From NCBI GenBank assembly GCA_044448685.1, contig JBIOHC010000012.1, positions 28,080-92,079 on the forward strand: 64,000 nucleotides of DNA. Reading direction: 5' to 3'. The stretch is from Palsa-965 sp044448685. Its GTDB lineage: Bacteria; Bacteroidota; Bacteroidia; Palsa-965. The notes under the pieces are model-generated. The model was not told the origin of the DNA and did not search any database. It saw nothing but the letters and a program-made list of their open reading frames with translations. Shown here in pieces: positions 27,115 to 36,178 of the stretch. Each line of letters opens with the position of its first letter. Position 1 is the stretch's first letter. The position numbers and the translations under genes are program-made.

Positions 27115-27988
27115 ATTTTACGGGTTGTTCCTGAGGAGCGATTGCATAAAATTTACGCTCTCCCAGAAGGTAGTGATTCCCTTTAGCCATAACATGAACA
27201 ATCATATTCTCGATAGAGATAGGTGCCCCTTCAGGCAAATCGGCGATGTTCGAATATCGGATATTATGCCCGTCGAAGATGAGGATTAATCCGGAACCGA
27301 TGGCTTCCATACGGTCTCCATCAGTGATCAGCACACCGGTATCTTCTCCAAGGCCAATTCCTATACAACCCGGATTACTGGCTACAGCCTGGGCAAGGCG
27401 TCCAAACCGCCCGCGTGTCACAAAATGTGAGTCAATAATAACGTCTTTGATAAATGCCAGTCCGGTTGTAATCTTTACTTCCCCTTTCAGGAGAGCTCCT
27501 GTACTGCTTCCCTGGTAAATCATAGTGTTTGACATACCCATTGCACCAGCACTTGTTCCGGCTATGACGAATTTTTCATTCGTATACCGTTCAGTCAGAA
27601 CGCGTAAGAATTCAGTGCCGCCGAAAATCATGCTGAGTCTTAGCTGATTTCCTCCGGTAAACATAACCCCGTCAGCCTTTCGTATGCGCTCTGTATATTC
27701 CGGAAGGAGGACATCATTCCGGTTCTTGATATGGATCACACCAACCTTTGTACAGCCCAGCTTACCGAAAGCCTGTATGTAATTTTCCCCTACTTCCTCC
27801 GGGATCACAGAAGCCGTTGTGATTACCTCAACAAGAGAATCCGGGCCTTTCATTTCAGAAAGAATACGTTTCAGGATCCCGAACTCAAAAAAGTTAAGAT
27901 CCGTTTTCTGAGTAAAGTTGGGTTCTATACCCGTTCCTTTATCCTCACTCCCCCCGATAGAAATCAGCTTTCCTTTAGGAATACTCAT
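27113..27988 (-). CDS. cphB: Cyanophycinase
   Basis: This 291-residue S51-family serine peptidase cuts cyanophycin, the multi-L-arginyl-poly-L-aspartate storage polymer, into beta-Asp-Arg dipeptides. KGKLISIGGSEDK is the usual N-terminus, the nucleophile is S146 in IAGTSAGAMGMS, and FTGGNQLRL (about 110) and IDSHFVTRGRFGRL are conserved substrate-pocket segments. No signal peptide is present, so it is the intracellular form. ATG 27988 is preferred over an in-frame TTG at 27997. cphA is divergent from it, 139 nt away. Confidence 0.94.
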   Translation of the reverse strand: MSIPKGKLISIGGSEDKGTGIEPNFTQKTDLNFFEFGILKRILSEMKGPDSLVEVITTASVIPEEVGENYIQAFGKLGCTKVGVIHIKNRNDVLLPEYTERIRKADGVMFTGGNQLRLSMIFGGTEFLRVLTERYTNEKFVIAGTSAGAMGMSNTMIYQGSSTGALLKGEVKITTGLAFIKDVIIDSHFVTRGRFGRLAQAVASNPGCIGIGLGEDTGVLITDGDRMEAIGSGLILIFDGHNIRYSNIADLPEGAPISIENMIVHVMAKGNHYLLGERKFYAIAPQEQPVK

Positions 27989-28010
27989 GGTAATCAAATT
28001 GGTTCCGCAG

Positions 28011-28018
28011 CAAAATTA
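28011..28018 (-). promoter_or_regulatory. -7 element before cphB
   Basis: On the minus strand TAATTTTG matches TAnnTTTG exactly and lies 22 nt before the cphB ATG at 27988, in the 139-nt divergent gap shared with cphA. Confidence 0.42.
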
Positions 28019-28127
28019 ACACAATAGAAAGGATTCCTTAATTCCCTGCCTGACAATTATCACATTATTTTGAACATCCCCCGGAAACCCCGGGAATAAT
28101 ACGTATATTCATCAAAATCCCTTACCT

Positions 28128-30800
28128 ATGAAGATAATAGAGATACGCGCAATGCGTGGCCCGAATTACTGGTCGATCTGGAGACATAAACTGATCGTGA
28201 TGAAACTGGATATAGAGGCGTATGAAGAACAACCGACTGATAAAATAAAGGGATTTTCAGAAAGGCTTGAAGCAATGTTTCCCAGTATGATAGAGCACCG
28301 TTGTTCCGAAAACGGCCCCGGTGGATTCTTTTTCCGTGTTAAGGAAGGTACCTGGATAGGGCATGTAATAGAGCATATAGCACTGGAAATACAAACCCTG
28401 GCCGGAATGGATACCGGTTTTGGCCGTACCCGCACTACAGGTGAGAAGGGGATGTACCACGTCGTCTTTTCCTATATGGAAGAAAAAGTAGGTATATATG
28501 CTGCCAAAGCCTCTGTCCGGATTGCACAGGCATTGGTTGACGGCATGCCTTATAACCTGGAAGAGGATATCCAAACCATGCGTGAAATAAGGGAGGAAGA
28601 ACGCCTCGGTCCCAGTACCGGTTCCATCGTTCAGGAAGCCATGAACCGGGGTATTCCCTATATACGTCTGAACCGGCATTCACTTGTAATGCTGGGTTAT
28701 GGAGTAAACCAGAAACGTATTCAGGCTACGGTATGCAGCAGTACCAGCAATATTGCGGTAGAACTGGCATGTGACAAGGAGGAAACAAAATCCATGCTGG
28801 AATCGGCATCGATCCCTATTCCACTCGGAATCATAACCAGCAAGGAAGAAGATGTGGAAGGAGCGGTCAAAAAACTCGGATTCCCGCTGGTCATAAAACC
28901 GGTTAACGGGAATCACGGTCGTGGGGCTACCATCAACATCAAAACCATGGATCAGGCCATGGAAGGATTCCAGATTGCAAAACGTATTTCCCGGACTGTC
29001 ATCATAGAAAAATTTATTACCGGCTTTGATTACCGTTTGCTTGTGATTAATTATAAGTTGGTGGCTGCAGCAAAAAGAACTCCTGCTGCCGTCATCGGAG
29101 ACGGGAAAATGTCCATCCAGGAACTGGTTGACAAAGTGAACAGCGACCCAAGGCGAGGGTACGGGCATGAAAAAGAGCTTACATCGATCAAGATTGATGA
29201 AATAACATTGGCAATTCTGAAAGATAACGGTCTCAGCATTGAGTCCGTTCTGAAAAAAGGAGAAACAATTTACCTCAAAGCCACAGCCAACCTTAGCACA
29301 GGCGGTACTGCCACGGATGTAACAGATATGGTGCATCCCTATAATGTATTTATGGCCGAACGTATTGCCCGCATCATCGGGCTTGATATATGCGGAATTG
29401 ATATCATGGCTCCAGACCTGACCAACCCGATTAATGAAAATGGGGGGGTTGTATTGGAAGTGAATGCGGGCCCGGGCTTCCGTATGCATATTGCCCCAAC
29501 AGAAGGCTTGCCCAGGAATGTAGCGGAGCCGGTTATTGATATGCTTTATCCTCCCGGAAGCCCTGTCAAAATCCCCATTATTGCTGTTACAGGAACAAAC
29601 GGTAAAACTACAACAACCCGTCTGGTAGCCCATATTATGAAAACAGTGGGCTATAAGGTCGGATTCACAACCACCGATGGAATTTATATCCAGAACAGGA
29701 TGATGGAACAGGGCGATTGTACAGGCCCTGTGAGCGCTGAATTTGTACTGAAAGATCCTACAGTTGATTTTGCCGTATTGGAGTGTGCAAGGGGTGGGAT
29801 TTTACGCGCAGGTCTCGGCTTTCATAACTGTGATATAGGTATTGTGACCAATGTAGCCGAAGATCACCTTGGACTGAAAGATATTCATACCCTGGAAGAT
29901 CTTGCCAGAGTCAAAGCTGTGATTCCTGAAAGTGTACTTCCCGAAGGATATGCGATTCTGAATGCAGATGATGACCTGGTATATGCCATGGCCAAAGGGC
30001 TCGATTGTAAGGTGGCATTTTTTAGCATGGATGAACACAATCCCCGTATCATCAAACATTGCCGTAAAGGTGGTATTGCCGCTGTTGTCGAAGATGGCTA
30101 TATAAGCATTTGCAAAGGAACCTGGAAAATACGAATCGAAAAGGTGGTGAATATACCGCTTACTTTTTCCGGAAAAGCAATCTTTATGATTCAGAACATT
30201 CTGCCAGCCGTTCTTTCCGGATTTCTGAGCAATGTGAAAATAGAAGATATTCGTCTGGCCCTTGAAACATTTATTCCTTCACCGACACAAACCCCCGGAA
30301 GGATGAACCTGTTTCAGTTTAATAAGTTCCAGGTAATGGTTGATTACGCCCATAATACAGCAGGCTTCCAGGCTCTGGGCAAATTTCTCGAAAAAACGGA
30401 TGCTAAACCTAAGATCGGGATTATTGCAGGTGTCGGAGACCGCAGGGATGAAGATATTCTGAGCCTCGGTACCCTGGCGGCACAAATGTTTGATGAAATT
30501 ATTATCCGACAGGATAAGAATCTGAGAAACAGAAGCGGAGAGGAGATCATCAGGCTCATCGTTAAAGGCATAGAATCTGAAAATGCTGCCATACCCTATA
30601 AAATAATCCCTTCCGAGGCTGAAGCAATTGAATATGCTATTAAGCATGCCAGGAAAGGATCATTTATAACGATCTGCAGTGATGTGGTACCCGATGCCCT
30701 CAATGCCATCATGAAGTACAAAGAAGTGGATGCAGAGTTTGAAATGCTTAAGGAAGATATCCCGAATCAGCATGGTGCCACCCAGGTTCAGGGTAAGTAA
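28128..30800 (+). CDS. cphA: Cyanophycin synthetase
   Basis: This 890-residue ATP-dependent enzyme adds Asp to the backbone and Arg to each side chain of cyanophycin. The N-terminal domain (1-160) begins IEIRAMRGPNYWS. The ATP-grasp domain (about 215-485) has VIKPVNGNHGRGA and EVNAGPGFRMH, and the Mur-ligase-like domain (about 486-870) has the P-loop VTGTNGKTTTTR near 488 and DYAHN. All three are complete and in the order of CphA1. It is divergent from cphB and followed by a strong terminator. The cell should therefore be able to make a nitrogen/carbon/arginine store. Confidence 0.96.
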   Translation: MKIIEIRAMRGPNYWSIWRHKLIVMKLDIEAYEEQPTDKIKGFSERLEAMFPSMIEHRCSENGPGGFFFRVKEGTWIGHVIEHIALEIQTLAGMDTGFGRTRTTGEKGMYHVVFSYMEEKVGIYAAKASVRIAQALVDGMPYNLEEDIQTMREIREEERLGPSTGSIVQEAMNRGIPYIRLNRHSLVMLGYGVNQKRIQATVCSSTSNIAVELACDKEETKSMLESASIPIPLGIITSKEEDVEGAVKKLGFPLVIKPVNGNHGRGATINIKTMDQAMEGFQIAKRISRTVIIEKFITGFDYRLLVINYKLVAAAKRTPAAVIGDGKMSIQELVDKVNSDPRRGYGHEKELTSIKIDEITLAILKDNGLSIESVLKKGETIYLKATANLSTGGTATDVTDMVHPYNVFMAERIARIIGLDICGIDIMAPDLTNPINENGGVVLEVNAGPGFRMHIAPTEGLPRNVAEPVIDMLYPPGSPVKIPIIAVTGTNGKTTTTRLVAHIMKTVGYKVGFTTTDGIYIQNRMMEQGDCTGPVSAEFVLKDPTVDFAVLECARGGILRAGLGFHNCDIGIVTNVAEDHLGLKDIHTLEDLARVKAVIPESVLPEGYAILNADDDLVYAMAKGLDCKVAFFSMDEHNPRIIKHCRKGGIAAVVEDGYISICKGTWKIRIEKVVNIPLTFSGKAIFMIQNILPAVLSGFLSNVKIEDIRLALETFIPSPTQTPGRMNLFQFNKFQVMVDYAHNTAGFQALGKFLEKTDAKPKIGIIAGVGDRRDEDILSLGTLAAQMFDEIIIRQDKNLRNRSGEEIIRLIVKGIESENAAIPYKIIPSEAEAIEYAIKHARKGSFITICSDVVPDALNAIMKYKEVDAEFEMLKEDIPNQHGATQVQGK

Positions 30801-30814
30801 ATTATACTGAACTG

Positions 30815-30847
30815 AAAGCCCTCCGCTATAAAACGGGGGGCTTTTTT
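30815..30847 (+). terminator. Intrinsic terminator after cphA
   Basis: AAAGCCCTCCG (30815-30825) pairs with CGGGGGGCTTT (30834-30844) with one T-G pair, followed by T (run of six, 30842-30847), 14 nt after the cphA stop. Confidence 0.85.
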
Positions 30848-31035
30848 GTGAAAAACAGAGTTAAAACAATATAGGTCATTCTTTCAAATATCTATTTATA
30901 TGGGGTGCATCCTCCTTCCTTCATCCTGTACCCTGCATCCGGTTTCGGACGTTTTGCCGTCAGTTCTGCTGTCTTCACCGAAAAGGCCCTCTTAAACACC
31001 CTGTTTGACGTAACACTTATTAAAAACCAGGAAGT

Positions 31036-31551
31036 ATGGCTATGATCGTTCAAAATCATGTACCCAGGCATAACCTGATCTTTATCGTAGAAGATGATGA
31101 GATGTATTCTTTTATGCTGGAATACAGTTTGTCGGAAGAACATAAACTGCGCTGCCTGCGTTTCGAGAAGGGGGAGGAATGTATCAATAATCTTCCTCTG
31201 GATCCGGACATGATAATACTCGATTATGTACTGCCCGGCATAAACGGATTGGAGACATTCCGTCGTATCAAGAGCAGCAAGCCGGATGTACCTGTAATGG
31301 TCCTTACAAGTAATTTCGATTCAGGTGCAGCACAAAAATTTATGGATGAAGGTGTTTATGATTATTTGCTGAAGGAAGATGATGCAATGAGCCGCGTAAA
31401 ATCAGCTGTAGTATCGATTATTGAAAAAAAAAGCAGAGAGCACGAAATAAAGCAAGAAAAAGATGGAATGCTGGGCATTGCCAGAATGGTACTGCTCTTT
31501 CTGATTCTGTTTGCCTTATTGGGAACAGCCTTCTGGTTGGTGATAGCATAA
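31036..31551 (+). CDS. Response-regulator receiver protein with C-terminal membrane tail (1)
   Basis: This is a 171-residue protein. Residues about 13-132 form a CheY-like receiver with the acidic pocket E19-D20-D21, the phosphoacceptor D63 (MIILDYVLPGINGLE), the switch T in VLTSNF and the lysine in YLLKEDD. There is no DNA-binding or enzymatic output domain. Instead a charged linker (about 133-145, KKSREHEIKQEKD) leads into one hydrophobic segment (about 148-171, ARMVLLFLILFALLGTAFWLVIA) that ends the protein. That makes it a tail-anchored receiver facing the cytosol. It heads a four-gene run with another such receiver, a free receiver and an Hpt protein. A purine-rich AGGAAG precedes the ATG. 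Confidence 0.85.
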   Translation: MAMIVQNHVPRHNLIFIVEDDEMYSFMLEYSLSEEHKLRCLRFEKGEECINNLPLDPDMIILDYVLPGINGLETFRRIKSSKPDVPVMVLTSNFDSGAAQKFMDEGVYDYLLKEDDAMSRVKSAVVSIIEKKSREHEIKQEKDGMLGIARMVLLFLILFALLGTAFWLVIA

Positions 31552-31571
31552 TGCATTGAAAACAATCAGCC

Positions 31572-32066
31572 ATGGAAAATGAAAAAGAATCCTTACGGGT
31601 TTTCATTGTGGATGATGATCCTGTGTTCAGCAAAGCAATGGAAACATACCTGCTTAATACATTCAAGGATGTTGAAATTCAGTGTTTTACAAATGGAGAA
31701 GCCTGTCTTCATGAGTTGCACAAAGAGCCTGATTTAATTCTGCTCGATTATAAACTGGATTCTGAATTTGCGTATGCATGGGACGGATTACAAGTTCTCA
31801 AGAAAATCAATAGTTTGAATCCCGGTTTGAGTGTCGTTGTCATGTCGGCGAAGGAAAGTGTTGAAACAGCAATGGATTGCATCAATCAGGGAGCTATGGA
31901 TTATGTTCTGAAAAACGAAAAAGTATTTGAAAAGGTTAAACAAATATTAATGGAATTAAAAGTGGAAATTGAAGAAGTCAACCAGGGAGAAGATCAGGGG
32001 AAAATGCCGGGTTTGCTTGGTATTTTGATCCTCTTACTCCTTGTCATTTTTCTTTTTCTCCGATAG
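31572..32066 (+). CDS. Response-regulator receiver protein with C-terminal membrane tail (2)
   Basis: This is a 164-residue protein. The receiver domain (about 8-130) has VDDDP (D14-D16), phosphoacceptor D59 in LILLDYKL, VVVMSAKES and YVLKNEK. The loop after D59 is longer than usual (DSEFAYAWDG in place of the short P-x-x-x-G turn). An acidic linker (about 131-145, EIEEVNQGEDQG) leads to a terminal hydrophobic segment, LLGILILLLLVIFLFLR (about 148-164). The domain plan matches the preceding gene although the sequences have diverged, so the pair may be an old duplication. It starts 20 nt after gene 1 of the run. Confidence 0.85.
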   Translation: MENEKESLRVFIVDDDPVFSKAMETYLLNTFKDVEIQCFTNGEACLHELHKEPDLILLDYKLDSEFAYAWDGLQVLKKINSLNPGLSVVVMSAKESVETAMDCINQGAMDYVLKNEKVFEKVKQILMELKVEIEEVNQGEDQGKMPGLLGILILLLLVIFLFLR

Positions 32067-32107
32067 GACGGATCATCCGTATTCGCAAATCGCTAAATAA
32101 CAGAGCC

Positions 32108-32461
32108 ATGAAAATTCTCGTTGTCGATGATGACCCCCTCACACTGGAAGCAATCAGTAATTGTCTGAAGGCGGACGGGAATGATGTTATTGCTGCCGGA
32201 AATGGCTTTGAAGCAATAAGCCGGACAAAGGATCAGCATCTTGATCTTATTATCAGTGATATAATGATGCCCGATATGTCTGGACTCAGTTTGCTTTGTT
32301 TGCTGAAGCAGTTTTATTTTAGTCCGGTTCCGGTCATTATTATTTCTTCTTTAGATAAGGCAGATGTTATTCTGTCTTCGTTGGGACTTGGTGCAGACGA
32401 CTTTATCAGTAAACCGATTGATTTTAACCGTCTCAGTTCAAGGGTTAATAGTTATGCATAA
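32108..32461 (+). CDS. Stand-alone response-regulator receiver (soluble)
   Basis: This 117-residue single-domain receiver has the VVDDDP acidic pocket, the phosphoacceptor D51 in LIISDIMMPDMSG, IIISSLDK and the invariant K in FISKPID. It has no output domain and no membrane segment, so it is a diffusible CheY/Spo0F-like carrier. Its place between two membrane-tailed receivers and an Hpt protein suggests that it is a phosphate shuttle or sink in one relay. Confidence 0.9.
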   Translation: MKILVVDDDPLTLEAISNCLKADGNDVIAAGNGFEAISRTKDQHLDLIISDIMMPDMSGLSLLCLLKQFYFSPVPVIIISSLDKADVILSSLGLGADDFISKPIDFNRLSSRVNSYA

Positions 32462-32484
32462 ATTCAGAAACCAGGAAAAGCAAA

Positions 32485-32859
32485 ATGGAAACAAATAAAG
32501 TCACAGACCTGAGCTACCTCCGGCAGCTTGCAAACGGCAGCGATGAATTCATGGAAACCATGAGCACCCTTTTTATGGAGGAAACCCCGTTGACCATAGA
32601 GAATATGGAAGCAAGCTGTCTGAAGAGCGACTGGAAGGCAATCAAAGCAATGGCTCATAAAATGAAACCATCATTCGGTTTTATGGGTATAGCCAGTATG
32701 AAAGAGCTGATAGAAGAGCTTGAAAAAGAAGCCGAGTCAGCTTCGAATCCGGATCTGATCATGGAAAAAATAATCAGCCTGAAAGTGATTTGCCGGAGTG
32801 CAATAAATGAGCTCAGGCAGGACTTAAAAACCTATCATAAACCTCTTTCACGGCTTTGA
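32485..32859 (+). CDS. Histidine-containing phosphotransfer (Hpt) domain protein
   Basis: This is a 124-residue, all-helical protein. The phosphorylatable histidine is H58 in the signature AMAHKMKPSFGFMGI. The helix before it (LANGSDEFMETMSTLFMEETP) and the one after it (MKELIEELEKEAES) complete the four-helix Hpt fold. It is soluble and has no kinase domain. It starts 23 nt after the third receiver gene and closes the cassette; recQ, on the other strand, ends 6 nt beyond it. In known relays an Hpt protein passes phosphate between a hybrid kinase receiver and a terminal receiver. Confidence 0.9.
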   Translation: METNKVTDLSYLRQLANGSDEFMETMSTLFMEETPLTIENMEASCLKSDWKAIKAMAHKMKPSFGFMGIASMKELIEELEKEAESASNPDLIMEKIISLKVICRSAINELRQDLKTYHKPLSRL

Positions 32860-32865
32860 ATGGAT

Positions 32866-35073
32866 TTAATTCCCCATTTCTGAAATAAACTTGATACGCA
32901 TCAGGCGTATTTCGTCTTCAGAATATTCATTTTCTCCGAGTTCTTTCAGGGCATCGGCAACGGAGTCGCTTTGCGATTCACGGAAATAATCAAATACTTC
33001 TTCCTGCTTTTCTTCGTCCAGAACCTGGTCTATATAATAGCTTATATTGACGCGTGTTCCCGATGCAACAATGGTTTCAATTTCTCCAAGCAGATCAGTC
33101 AGTGAAAGTCCTTTGGCACTTGCTACATCTTCAAGGCTCAGCTTACGGTCAATGCTTTGAATGATATGGACTTTGAGGCCTGATTTGTTCACAACCGACT
33201 TCACCACCATATCCATGGGGCGTTCAATTTCATTGTCGGTAACATACTTGCATATCAATTCTACGAAAGGTCTTCCGAATTTGGTTGCTTTTCCAGGACC
33301 CACACCGGTGATATGTGTAAGTTCTTCCATAGTTGTCGGATACTGGATAGCCATTTCTTCCAGCGACACTTCTGAAAAAATTACATAGGGTGGAAGGTTC
33401 TTGGCTTTGGCTGTTTTCTTGACCAGGTCTTTCAGCATGCTGAACAATACCTCATCTGATCCGGCACCTTTATGTCCGGACCCTGATCCTATAATTTCAT
33501 CCTCGTCTGCATCCGTACCTTCGTAATCATGGTCCTTGGTTATCAGGATGGAATACGGCTTTTTCAGAAACTCTTTTCCTTCCTTCGTCAGTTTAAGAAG
33601 ACCATAGCTTTCAATGTCTTTGGATAAAAATCCATTGATAATGGTATGACGTACTACGGCATTCCAGTATTTTTCATTTTTATCATCTTCCAGACCCTTG
33701 CCAAACTGCTCCAGCTCATTGTGTTTATATGCTTTGGAAGTAGCTGTTAGCGTACCCATCAGCACGTTAATGACGTCTTTTGCTTTGAACTTCTCCTTCA
33801 TGTCCACAATCGTTTCCAATACCAGTTCAATCTGATCCTGACCTTCGAATTTGGTTTTGGGATGCAGGCAATTATCACAGTTTCCGCAATTCGTCTGTGC
33901 ATATCCTTCTCCGAAATAATGGAGTAATACTTTTCTCCTGCAGACGGAAGTTTCGGCATAAGCCACTGTTTCAAGCAACAGTTGTTTCCCGATTTCCTGT
34001 TCCGCCACAGGCTTTCCTTTCATGAACTTTTCCAGCTTCTGGATATCATCATAGGAATAGAATGTCAGGCAATGTCCTTCTCCTCCGTCCCTGCCCGAAC
34101 GTCCGGTTTCCTGGTAATATCCTTCAAGAGATTTTGGGATATCATGGTGAATAACAAAACGGACATCGGGTTTGTCTATACCCATTCCAAAGGCGATGGT
34201 GGCAACAATCACATCAATATCTTCCATCAGGAACTGATCCTGGGTCTGAGCCCTGGTGGTAGCATCCAGTCCGGCATGATAAGGTTTGGCTTTTATCCCA
34301 TTAACCTGCAGGGTTTCAGCAAGTTCCTCAACTTTTTTGCGGCTTAAGCAATAGATAATACCTGATTTGCCGGTGTTTTTCTTGACAAACTTTATGATCT
34401 CTTTGGCTACATTAACCTTGGGTTTTACCTCATAGTAAAGGTTGCCACGGTTGAAAGAAGATTTATAGATATCAGCAGTCTGCATCCCCAGGTTCTTGAG
34501 TATATCCTGCTGAACCTTAGGGGTTGCCGTGGCGGTAAGGGCAATAACGGGCACCTTGCCTATTTCTTCAAAAATAGACCGGAGACGGCGGTATTCAGGT
34601 CTGAAATCATGACCCCATTCTGATATACAATGTGCTTCATCAATGGCAAAGAAAGAAATATTGATATCTCTCAGAAAGGTCACATTTTCTTCTTTGGTAA
34701 GGCTTTCCGGAGCAACATAGAGTAGTTTGGTTTTTCCTTCGGCTATATCTTTCTTTACTTTCAGGATTTCGGCCTTTGTCAGGGATGAATTCAGAAAATG
34801 AGCCACACTGTCTTCAGAGCCAAAGTTCCGTATGGCATCCACTTGATTCTTCATCAGGGCTATAAGCGGGGAAACAATAATACCTGTTCCTTCGCTTATC
34901 AATGCAGGCAACTGATAACACAGGGATTTTCCACCACCGGTAGGCATGATAACGAAGGTATCCCGCCCTTCGAGAACGCTGGTGATGATCTCTTCCTGTT
35001 CTCCTTTAAATTTATTGAATCCAAAGTATTTCTGAAGTGCTTGTGGGAGGGCTACTGATTCTAATTCTAGCAT
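32866..35073 (-). CDS. recQ: ATP-dependent DNA helicase RecQ
   Basis: This 735-residue 3'-5' DNA helicase acts in recombination and repair. Walker A is TGGGKS (45-50), the DEAH box is D145-H148 (AIDEAHCISEWGHDFRPEY), and IAFGMGIDKPDVRFVIHHDIP and QETGRSGRDG are motifs V and VI. The RQC zinc site has CRRKVLLHYFGE and CGNCDNC, and an HRDC domain (about 530-610) follows with ITGVGPGKATKFG. A further C-terminal helical region (about 620-735) is acidic, as in Bacteroidota RecQ. It is monocistronic and converges with the Hpt gene. Confidence 0.96.
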   Translation of the reverse strand: MLELESVALPQALQKYFGFNKFKGEQEEIITSVLEGRDTFVIMPTGGGKSLCYQLPALISEGTGIIVSPLIALMKNQVDAIRNFGSEDSVAHFLNSSLTKAEILKVKKDIAEGKTKLLYVAPESLTKEENVTFLRDINISFFAIDEAHCISEWGHDFRPEYRRLRSIFEEIGKVPVIALTATATPKVQQDILKNLGMQTADIYKSSFNRGNLYYEVKPKVNVAKEIIKFVKKNTGKSGIIYCLSRKKVEELAETLQVNGIKAKPYHAGLDATTRAQTQDQFLMEDIDVIVATIAFGMGIDKPDVRFVIHHDIPKSLEGYYQETGRSGRDGGEGHCLTFYSYDDIQKLEKFMKGKPVAEQEIGKQLLLETVAYAETSVCRRKVLLHYFGEGYAQTNCGNCDNCLHPKTKFEGQDQIELVLETIVDMKEKFKAKDVINVLMGTLTATSKAYKHNELEQFGKGLEDDKNEKYWNAVVRHTIINGFLSKDIESYGLLKLTKEGKEFLKKPYSILITKDHDYEGTDADEDEIIGSGSGHKGAGSDEVLFSMLKDLVKKTAKAKNLPPYVIFSEVSLEEMAIQYPTTMEELTHITGVGPGKATKFGRPFVELICKYVTDNEIERPMDMVVKSVVNKSGLKVHIIQSIDRKLSLEDVASAKGLSLTDLLGEIETIVASGTRVNISYYIDQVLDEEKQEEVFDYFRESQSDSVADALKELGENEYSEDEIRLMRIKFISEMGN

Positions 35074-35122
35074 TGGGTTGGGCTGTATTTCCCTGGAAGG
35101 GGATGAAAATGCGATATTTGGT

Positions 35123-35130
35123 TAGTTTTG
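35123..35130 (+). promoter_or_regulatory. -7 element upstream of kdsD
   Basis: TAGTTTTG matches TAnnTTTG exactly, in the divergent gap between recQ and kdsD, 80 nt before the kdsD ATG. No -33 element is clear. Confidence 0.35.
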
Positions 35131-35210
35131 CATTGCTTAGGTAAAGATATAATAAAAATTCCTTTCAAAAGCTAATTTTATATCGCTGAATTAAAAAAAA
35201 CCACCAAGCC

Positions 35211-36176
35211 ATGAAATCGGACGACGAACTGAAAAAGATGGCTGTAAATACCTTGCTTTCAGAGGGGGAAGCTGTTAATAAGCTGGCCTCCCTTATAGGC
35301 GAAGGCTTTGTCAGCACAGTCAGGCATATCCTTGATTCAGAAGGCAGAGTGGTGATTACAGGCATTGGAAAAAGTGCCATTATTGCGTCTAAAATAGTAG
35401 CCACCTTAAACTCCACCGGAACCCCGTCTGTTTTTATGCATGCCGCAGATGCTATCCATGGTGATCTTGGGACTATACAGCAACACGATACCGTAATCTG
35501 CATTTCCCGCAGCGGTAATACACCTGAGATAAAAGCACTCATCCCCCTGCTTAAGAAAGGGAATAACAAGCTTATTGCACTTACCGGTAATACAGACTCC
35601 TACCTTGCAAACCAGGCAGATTATATATTAGATGCCACAGTAGAGCGGGAAGCTTGTCCCTTTAACCTGGCTCCGACTACCAGTACAACGGCTCAGCTTG
35701 CACTGGGTGATGCCCTTGCGGTTTGCCTGCTTCAGTGCAGGGATTTTACGGAAAAGGATTTTGCACGTTTTCATCCGGGAGGGGCTTTGGGCAAAAGGCT
35801 TTATCTCAAAGTAGGAGATCTGAGTTCGGTTCATGAAAAACCGCTGGTATTGCCCGGAGATGATATACGGAAAGTAATTCTCGAAATTTCTTCCAAAAGG
35901 CTGGGTGCTGCTGCTGTTGTGGATGGAACGGGTCTCATTGGTGTTATTACGGATGGTGACCTGAGGCGTATGCTGGAAAAAACAATTCATATTGAAGGAC
36001 TCCATGCTGCCGATATCATGAGCCGTAACCCGAAATCAATCGAAGCTTCCGAGCTTGCCGTGACCGCCGTTCAGCTGATGGAAAAATTTCAGATTACTCA
36101 ACTTATCGTAACCGATCAGGGGGCATATGCAGGTTTTGTGCATATGCATGATTTACTGAGGGAAGGGTTGTTGTAA
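35211..36176 (+). CDS. kdsD: Arabinose-5-phosphate isomerase (KpsF/GutQ family)
   Basis: This 321-residue enzyme converts ribulose 5-phosphate to arabinose 5-phosphate, the first step to the LPS sugar Kdo. The SIS sugar-isomerase domain (about 30-175) has TGIGKSAIIASK, HAADAIHGDLG and ICISRSGNTPEIK. Two CBS domains (about 205-321) follow, with ITDGDLRRML. The length and the SIS-CBS-CBS order are standard. The next gene starts 2 nt after its stop, so a glycosyltransferase is coexpressed with it. Confidence 0.93.
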   Translation: MKSDDELKKMAVNTLLSEGEAVNKLASLIGEGFVSTVRHILDSEGRVVITGIGKSAIIASKIVATLNSTGTPSVFMHAADAIHGDLGTIQQHDTVICISRSGNTPEIKALIPLLKKGNNKLIALTGNTDSYLANQADYILDATVEREACPFNLAPTTSTTAQLALGDALAVCLLQCRDFTEKDFARFHPGGALGKRLYLKVGDLSSVHEKPLVLPGDDIRKVILEISSKRLGAAAVVDGTGLIGVITDGDLRRMLEKTIHIEGLHAADIMSRNPKSIEASELAVTAVQLMEKFQITQLIVTDQGAYAGFVHMHDLLREGLL

Positions 36177-36178
36177 CA

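Noticed and set aside
28680..29633. 317-codon minus-strand open frame
   Set aside because: Antisense to the ATP-grasp and adjacent region of cphA; composition typical of a shadow frame.
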